Assembly (NCBI RefSeq): GCF_037126465.1
Contig: NC_088201.1
Coordinates: forward strand, 190,056,031-190,120,030
Origin: Ornithodoros turicata
Lineage: Eukaryota > Arthropoda > Arachnida > Ixodida > Argasidae
DNA: 64,000 nucleotides
Reading direction: 5' to 3'
Shown: positions 57,157 to 64,000 of the stretch, in pieces
Position numbering within the stretch: position 1 is the first letter of the stretch
Layout of the letters: each line of letters begins with the position of its first letter
Notes under the pieces: generated by a model
Told to the model about the DNA's origin: nothing
Databases searched by the model: none
The model's input: the letters and a program-made list of their open reading frames with translations, nothing else
Translations under genes and position numbers: made by a program

Positions 57157-58335
57157 CCCAGTAAACCACAGACATCCCCTTAATATCCTTGTGATATCCT
57201 GACTCAGAGGTTTGAACGTCTCAGGGAGCATGCCACAAATCCCATAGACATAATCTGTACGTCCAGGGGTACAAAAAAATTTCCCCGTGTTGCACATTCC
57301 ATGAACATCCCACAAACGTACAGTAGACGTCCGGATGCTGACAGCTTTGAGATCGAGACGCCGCATGGATGTTTATTGGGAGCTTGAAGTTGCTTTTATC
57401 ATCTTCAAAGCTATAGCTAGGTTCAGAGCCTCACGCAAAAAGTAAACTTAAGCAGTTTTATTTCCCACTGCTACTGGTTTCGGCTCCATTAACGGACCCG
57501 TAACTACAGAGAGTGGCCACCACATAACTATTTCGTTCCCTCTTTCCCCTCTGTACCCGCTTTTTGGTATTTCCCATAACGGACACAGAGCGCTGCGGTT
57601 TAAATAAAGCAAACAGAGATGCGAAAAAGCTCACAGTCCAAAAAGCTTCGAAAGGCACTAGCATTTCCTTTCCAAGAGAAAACAAATACTATATATTGCT
57701 TGTCTCGCGAACTTCCGCGGGTACTGCTCGCGTACGAAACAAAATAGAGGGTGAGCTGTCTAAGTATAATTCGATTATGCACAAAAACAACAGTCAAATG
57801 AGGGGTTCCGTGATGCATTAACTCTGAAACAAGGTAACGCCCGTGTTTCTTACTGCTCTTGGTCTGAGACACTCAGTAGGTTCATCGACAGTCAAATTTG
57901 AGAATGCCACAGAATTCCGCATCTCTGCCACTGACAATAAGTGCTCAATGTAACACAGACGGTCAGTTTTGGAAGGAGCAAAATCTTGCGCAGGACCGCC
58001 CTTTGTTTCTGAGAAACGTCATTCAGCCCCTGTTTGCACGTACTTTTTGGTTCGTGATGCGATCACCTCAGAATATCCAAATCTCGATGTACCCAAGATA
58101 TTACAATATCCCCTACAAGGGATATCCAGAATTGGATATTCCCAACAACTAAAATATTTTGAGGAGACAGACTGGACGTCCATGTGACGTCCATGGAACA
58201 TAGCTACAGTTGTGACATCTGCGACATAGTTTGGATCCAATCACAAATATCCATGGGACATAGATAGGATGTCTCGCTGTCTTGGACGTCTGCGACACAT
58301 TTTGGACGTCTCCAGGATATTCGTGGTTTACTGGG
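57157..58335. mobile_element. 1.18-kb TIR element, CCCAGTAAACC ends
   Basis: The left end CCCAGTAAACCACAGACATCC is mirrored at 58315-58335. The 2-bp duplication CT lies at 57155-57156 and 58336-58337. The right third is filled with degenerate GGACGTC/GGATATCC palindromic motifs; the middle is unique. No transposase. End motif, 2-bp duplication and repeat-filled interior match the design of the 3.7-kb element at 9170. Confidence 0.75.
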
Positions 58336-58412
58336 CTGTTTCTACTATCAAAATTTGCTTCGTGTTTTACGCCAGAGCAGTACACGCAGAACCAAATCCA
58401 CGTTCCATTATA

Positions 58413-59272
58413 CAGGGTGTCCCAGAAAACGTGTCATTGAATTATAATAAAAAAACTACACCACCTAGAGCCATGCGGCCAATGGCATTTGTTCTTACTG
58501 GATTTTTGCCACCTCCTCATGTGAATGTCGTGTAACGTAAGTTTAATTATGTAAATTCTTGCGAGCTTAAGTCTAGTAATTTGCCTAGTAAAGGTCCCTT
58601 TTTTACCCCACCAATGTGAAAAGCGTGTCTAATTTTGTCAAATCAATGATAATTGACAGGGATATTCAGTAGCTGTCCTATCGGAAAAAATAGCCGAACA
58701 TCAGGCTCTACGGAGGTCGCACAAAGTAGCGCACGATGAATTTTTCAGCGCAATCTTTGTCAGTCCAACGAAAGGAGGTTGGAAACCCAGCCCTCCCCGA
58801 CATCGCAGAAAGAGATAAAACAGGCACGGCTTATCACGTCCGACTTTCGCTGGAATAATGCTTTCCCTCTCCCAATTTTAGGAACTGTTTCTTTTTCTAC
58901 AACGCTCTGTGGGCTGGCTTCGGAACCTCCTTTCGTCGCACTGAGAGCGATTTCGCTCAAAAAGTCATCGCCCGAAAAACACAATATTCGGCTATTTTTT
59001 CCGATGGGATAGCTCGTGAATATCACTGTGAATTATCGTGAATTTGAGTGAATTCGGCACGCTCTCCATATTGGTGGGGTAAAAAAGTGACCTTTACTTG
59101 GCAAATTTCCGAGTATTCAGTTCGCAAATATTTACATAATTAAATTTGGAGTACATGACATTCATATTAAGAGGTGGCAAAAAGCTAAGAAGAACAAATG
59201 CTGTTGACCGCATGATTTTAGGTGGCGTAGTTTTTTATTATAATTCAATGATACGTTTTCTGGGACACCCTG
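58413..59272. mobile_element. 860-bp palindromic mariner-type MITE
   Basis: CAGGGTGTCCCAGAAAACGT at the left, mirrored at the right, with TA at 58411-58412 and 59273-59274. Arms are near-identical for about 150 bp (GTGTCATTGAATTATAAT...TTTTGCCACCTC) and pair more weakly towards the centre. No transposase. Confidence 0.8.
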
Positions 59273-59689
59273 TATAAGCACGCAACCATTGACTGCCGCG
59301 CATCCTGGCACTATATCTAAAAATGGGTCACAAGCCAGAAATTCTCAAACTAGATGCTGAAGTATGGGCACAAAATGATGAACTACTACTAGTAGTTGTA
59401 CTACTCAAGGCGCTAAAACAACACAGACGACGACATACACAAATAGTCCTATCTGAAACCTGCGTGTTCTTTTAACACTTTTCGTGGCATGCAGTACCAA
59501 CAACCCCAGCCAAACACTTTAAGCCGTCCTGCCCTCCACAAAAAGTAGGTAAGAAGATTTATCGTATTTCAACAGTGACAGAACTCATATTTCAAATGAT
59601 TCTAGAGATGTAACGTTCGGCGATTGTCGAGGTAACTCGATGCGTCGACAAGAGTAAGGGGAAAGCGTTTATTGGTCTCCACTGACAAT

Positions 59690-60056
59690 AGACCCTATTT
59701 AGCATCGTTCATCACATCATCATCAGGACACATCTCATCCTGCCCCATTGTGCCTTGGGATAGTGGGCCGCACCTTACGTGGCGAATTTTCCCATTCGTT
59801 ATAATTAATTTATTCGTTGTTGTTGTTGGTCTGCAGGGAGCACCGGAGTCCGCGCTGTCAAATAGTCGAATCCCGGTGCTGGCTTTGCTGTCTGGGGTTT
59901 TTCCTCGTTTTTACTCAGACAGTATCAGACACATATCGGTACAGTTCCCTTAGAAGTCGGCCCAGGACGCACATTCCTCAGGGCGCCAGTCGTGACGTTG
60001 CCCAACTCGGAGTGGCAGACAACGGCGAGCCATTTCACCGTCACCACCACCACCAA
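59690..60056 (+). mobile_element. CAC-tailed retroelement 3' end
   Basis: Plus-strand copy of the family seen at 54345. It extends further 5', through GGTGCTGGCTTTGCTGTCTG and the conserved TAGAAGTCGGCCCAGGACGC, to a (CAC)n tail at 60037-60056. No coding frame; either a SINE or the 3' leader of a LINE. The 5' limit is approximate. Confidence 0.65.
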
Positions 60057-60966
60057 CAACACCCGCGCGTCACTTGCTTTTCATGACACATCAACTGATC
60101 TCGACAATCAGCGAGCATAGCCGACTTCCCTGCCAGGGCAGAAAGGAATGAGGAAAACTCGATATGAGATGAACGTTGAGGGAATCACAAGCTACGCGGC
60201 TAAGCGAAAGCAAAACAGTGGCCGTGTTAGAAGCAACAGCCTATCGTACAACTTGTTCCGCAGTAAAACTTCATTCAATGCTGGGCCATCTGTTATTTGT
60301 CCGGACAGCAAGATCTATGCATCATCTGCTGATTACGTTAAAAAGGAGTGCTTGCTATTTCACAAAAAAATAATAGAAATAAATATTGAGAAAGAAATGA
60401 AAGCAAAGATAATAATTAAAAAAAAGGGAAATGAAAGTTAAGTGGAAATGAACAGTTAGTGCAGCACAGGCACGACATGGCTAAAAAGGAGTCCGCGCTT
60501 CTGCTACCTACTAAAGCTCGCTGTGATATTCCGCGCCACGGCACTGTCGAAACTGATGCTTTTCTGCAAAGCCAGTCCCGTGAAGCCTTTCTCTAAGTTA
60601 ATAACAATAATAGTACTAGTAATGATAGTCTTTATTTACGTGCACAAGAACAGCACCCAAGTTGCCCACTCCAAAACACATAATGGCTTATCAATCAATG
60701 TATTTTAATACCAAATTGAACCTCAGTTTTCAGCCCTTAGAACGGTTTGCTTTCGTAATGACCTGCCTCCAGACGGAACCCGCCAATTTTTCGAACACAA
60801 GATTGTTCCAACTTTGAACTTCCGACTTATCTGAGCGCCAACTGTCATCTGATAGCTTGGCCTTCCCCCCTCTATAGGTTATATCTTTTGGTGTATTATT
60901 CTTCAGAAAAGAGTATGAGCTTCCCGATGTTGTCAATGTTTAGAATCAAACCTTAAGGTCACCAAC
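60057..60966. other. No gene recognised
   Basis: A/T-rich, with a purine-rich frame at 60148-60441 of no family. Later exons of the lipocalin gene could lie here; none could be identified. Confidence 0.4.
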
Positions 60967-63635
60967 CGAAATTAGTGGCAGAAGGTTTACCCACACCTCG
61001 GCATCAAAGCAAACTGGTGGCACTCAGCTTTTGGAACAAAAATCAGGCCCTGTGTCTTATAAAAGCCTCAAGAGAACGATTGTTCACTAGTATAAGTACT
61101 CACTGTCGTCTTCACGGTTTTTGAAAATGTTGCACGCATAACCGTCTGAGAACAGCAGCGTGTACGTCCGTACTGTCTCTGTAAAGAACACAATTTGCAC
61201 GTGCGTGTATACACATTGTGGCGCAAAATAAAAATAGAAAGCAGTTCACACAATAACACATCGTTCGGTTAAGGCTTCGTCGAGACCTGCTCAGTGTGCT
61301 GGACGCATTTTCTGTACTGAATAGGAGGCCATTTTTCAGAATGCTGACACGTTTAAAAGACAACCTAGCTCTGCAAAGGTCATTGTTGGAGCGTATGTAT
61401 TAGGAAATCATATGTTGCACAAGCACTTCAAATTTCAAGCTACTTGGTCTGCACAAGGAAAGCCATTACAAAAGAGCAGTTTGCCTCTGTATCCTTCTAT
61501 TAATTAGTATCCATGGATCTACAGTTTCTACGAGCAATATACTTGTCTCACGTATCAATTCTTGTGAATCTTGTAGAAGAGTGTTCAGTTGCTGTTGGCA
61601 CGATCGTGCAACACGACATGCGATCTTCGCGATATTCCGCATTATTTAAAAGGCAGTACACTCTTTTTATTACTGACTACGGGATCTGACTAATCTGGAT
61701 GCAAGTGTACTTACCGCCATTATTTTTAATAGTCATCTCCGTGTCATTTACTGTTACATTGTAATCGGTTGGTAGTCCGCTGTGGATATGATATTGTTGA
61801 GTTACATTATTGCACTATCATCAATTAATCAATCCTAAGTTCACTTACTCTGTTCTACCCACGTTAAGATGTGTCATTGCCATTTTCAATTCTAACCTGT
61901 CACGGTCCTTAGACTTTCGCATCATGTAGTCACACCTTTCATAGACACCGAACCATCTCTTGAACAAGACAAACATACCCTCAGTTTCCGACGCGAGTAT
62001 CTGAAACAATAAAAACAAAACAGCACAGAAATTGTCTTTACATTTCATTTTTGCAGTACTGTACGTTTTCTGGTAAAGGTAGGCTTCGGTATCATCGTAC
62101 CTATTGACAGGACCCGAAAATGCAGTACTGGTAAATCACGTAGCGTTGACAGGGCAAGTGACTGTTAGAGGTCACATTTTCCTATTGAGCACTCGCATTT
62201 GAAGCGAGGTCAAACTACCTCTTGGAGTTCGCGACATCCCCTCAACACAACGTTAACATTACTGCCATCGGTCTGTGTGATCCACAGGGCTGAAAAAAAG
62301 AAAGAAAAGGACATCGAGATGTTTATTTTAAAAAAAATCTAATCAATCGAATTTATTTTGTTTAAATCTGATTGATTTGATTTAATCAACTCCTTTAGGT
62401 CTCCATCATAACTGACTATTTTCTTCATAATAGTGAAGTACGAGGGCGTCGTAAGCATTCGTGGGTACATATCATTAAATGTACACCGCGTGACACGTAA
62501 GATTTCCTTGGATTAGGTATACTATCAACTCAAAGTACCAAACAAACAAAATGTTTTAGACAAAGCTTCGCGAATATGAAATAATCCTCAGTGTTTTTTA
62601 CGCAACACGAAAATTGTTCACATCTTGTGCGCTAACAAACTTAATGTACGGCGCAAAATATTAGGACTTCATTATTAAGGTTTTAAGGTAACTCGTTGGA
62701 AAATAATGAGTTAATAAGTGCATCAATGGATGCATGGGAAATAATGCATCCGAACTTGGCCGATGCAACGATGAGCTATTGGCCTGAGTGTTGTTGACTG
62801 ACATATCTTGCGTGAAAATCTACTCCAATTACTGTTTTGGAATGACGGTGAGGAATAAAACCTGATATTTTACGCTCTACATTGTGGAGCCCTCTAAGCC
62901 TCACGGAGTAATTTCCTTTACAGGAAAAAATATGTGGCAAAAAATCGCAATTAAAATCAATGATAAAATAAGATGATTTAAATCACACAACCCTGGGGAT
63001 CAGCTTCCGTCTCAGGAAACGTCCACGCCTTGCTCTAAAGGACGGCTGTCGACGAATAACCAGCGAGTGGTTGTGGCAGGGATAGAACCCAACACATCTC
63101 TGATTGCCTATCATTCCAAGGACATGCCTCTAGGTTAATGAACATCCAGCATGGACAAACGAATGTAAACTTAAAGAAGCTAGGTTTGGTACGCAGTTCG
63201 TGACGAACACTCGATGCGGCACACATACGTATAAGTTATCACAGGTAGGAGTACCTCAGTTTTGCACCGGAACAAACTCGCTTGAACTGTTGACGGAATT
63301 TAGGCGTGCGACAAGATGTCAATACGAATATCCGCCGCTGCTAGTTCAGGACATATTAGAAGATGAAGAGCGTGCGTGGTATTTCCATTACAGCCCCAGG
63401 GAGCAGTTTCCTGTAGCTTCACTACAAAGGCGTGATACGGGCATTGAGAGGCACATTACCGTGACATCGGATAAAGCGCCCACATCTAGGATGGTTCAGG
63501 GAGAGTCACACTATGAGGACTGAAAGTGTGGCACTTTCGATTACTTACATCCCATATATTGTAGGAGTGATGTTCAGGTTCGCAATAGGCGACAAGGAAA
63601 AAATAAAAAACCACAACAGCAAATTTGCGGTCCAT
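60967..63635 (-). CDS. Tick-type secreted lipocalin, exons 1-3 (4)
   Basis: Exon 1 63635-63549: MDRK, hydrophobic signal FAVVVFYFFLVAYC, then EPEHHSYNIWD, donor GTAAGT. Exon 2 62000 to about 61859, after TTGTTTCAG: ILASETEGMFVLFKRWF, then CDYM and LELKMAMTHLNV. Exon 3 61178-61104 after CTTTACAG: VRTYTLLFSDGYACNIF. A possible exon 4, 61022-60967, gives PPVCFDAEVWVN. The order signal, NxW, strand with paired basic-aromatic residues, Cys, and a late YTLLFSDGYAC strand is that of tick histamine-binding-type lipocalins, which sequester small host molecules in saliva. The exon 2 donor is ambiguous (GTAGAA keeps frame; GTAAGT 10 nt later does not). Last cysteines not located. TATA box 65 bp upstream. 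Confidence 0.65.
62285..62995. mobile_element. hAT-type MITE in lipocalin intron 1
   Basis: Left end CAGGGCTG and right end (inverted) CAGGGTTG resemble hAT termini. Flanks GTGATCCA and GGGATCAG agree at five of eight bases, compatible with an old 8-bp duplication. Both ends are rich in TTTAAATC/GATTTAAA motifs. No transposase. Confidence 0.5.
63239..63523 (+). other. Conserved antisense frame in lipocalin intron 1
   Basis: The plus-strand frame after TATCACAG reads VPQFCTGTNSLELLTEFRR, RCQYEYPP, ILEDEERAWYFHYSPRE and MVQGESHYED, ending in TGA 63523. The same frame is recognisable in copy 1 (minus strand 45720-45465) with one internal stop and many replacements. It could be an exon on the opposite strand or a passenger repeat. 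No family recognised. Confidence 0.35.
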
Positions 63636-63692
63636 CTTGAGTGCTATATAGCGAATGCTGATGTAGCGTTGATGGTTCATCGATATCCTGGG

Positions 63693-63700
63693 CATTTATA
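63693..63700 (-). promoter_or_regulatory. TATA box of the lipocalin gene
   Basis: Minus-strand TATAAATG in GGGTATAAATGCCC, 65 bp upstream of the ATG at 63635; the same context as in copy 1. Confidence 0.7.
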
Positions 63701-64000
63701 CCCAGTACAAGCCATCATGTGACCGGATAGGGGGGATACGTTTATTGCTAAAAGGTCAGCCTGACCACAGGTCGGCTTGTTATTTCTTCGAAAAATATAA
63801 CAGAAAGAGAAAGCAAAACAAATATTTAGATAATGAGGGTTGCGCGAAGTGTAGATGAATTGAAAGGCTGTTGGATCGGAAAGGCTTCGTCATAAACACA
63901 TGGGTTTTGACAGGGTACAGTGAAAGAGCTCGCTCCGAAGATTCCTCAAATTCCACGGAACACTTTTTTACTGGGTAATGATCCCACGTACTAGAAAGGG

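Larger units (their letters stand above)
63055..64000 (-). repeat. Inverted duplication, copy 2 (lipocalin 5' region)
   Basis: Partner of 44945-45902. Homology runs to the end of the window and may extend past it. The near-identical part is 63061-63240. Confidence 0.85.

Noticed and set aside
60730..60936. Lipocalin exon 5 candidate
   Set aside because: No conserved cysteine or lipocalin motif in any frame with acceptable splice sites.

Overview
This is eukaryotic, arthropod-like nuclear DNA, most likely from a hard tick. The host signals are spliced genes with GT-AG introns and a TATA box, a salivary-type lipocalin gene with a close relative of its first exon, and replication-dependent histone relics. 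The rest is dense transposon DNA: Tx1-type and I-group LINEs, a Penelope-like element, MULE and YqaJ genes, and mariner-type MITEs. The species call is inference. No tRNA, rRNA or CRISPR locus was found.

Layout. 0.5-2.5 kb: a split minus-strand gene with a SWIM zinc finger and a YqaJ nuclease domain. 2.7-24 kb: a wrecked histone locus. It holds a 20-nt start of an H2A-like gene, a frameshifted H2A with its 3' stem-loop, and an H3 missing its first residues. These are interleaved with LINEs: two Tx1-like elements joined to histone coding sequence, two I-group elements whose 3' ends lie just upstream of histone start codons, and a 3.7-kb terminal-inverted-repeat (TIR) element inside one I-group ORF1. 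24-27.3 kb: a second Tx1-like LINE, joined head-to-tail to the first. 27.3-34.7 kb: a palindromic DNA transposon inside a Mutator-like transposase gene. 35-43 kb: the 3' part of a Penelope-like element, then a run of tandem arrays whose units fold as hammerhead ribozymes (five unrelated unit families, some 20 recognisable ribozymes). 43-52 kb: MITE remnants, a lipocalin first exon, a broken SGNH-esterase gene and unassigned DNA. 52.3-55.7 kb: a fuller copy of the Mutator-like gene, which continues into a YqaJ nuclease domain. 55.7-64 kb: a second CCCA-ended TIR element, a palindromic mariner-type MITE, a CAC-tailed retroelement end, and the larger lipocalin gene on the minus strand.

How the parts relate. 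Paralogous copies serve as empty sites for each other and let several insertions be placed to the base: a 142-bp retroelement with 8-bp target duplication in the intron of the second MULE copy, the 4.3-kb transposon in the first, and the 3.7-kb TIR element in a LINE ORF1. The two most notable systems are the 36.7-43.0 kb hammerhead cluster, which resembles animal retrozymes next to a ribozyme-bearing Penelope element, and the association of Tx1-clade LINEs with the N-terminal coding sequence of two different histone genes. Almost every transposon ORF here is broken; the lipocalin and the first YqaJ gene are the best candidates for live host-type genes.
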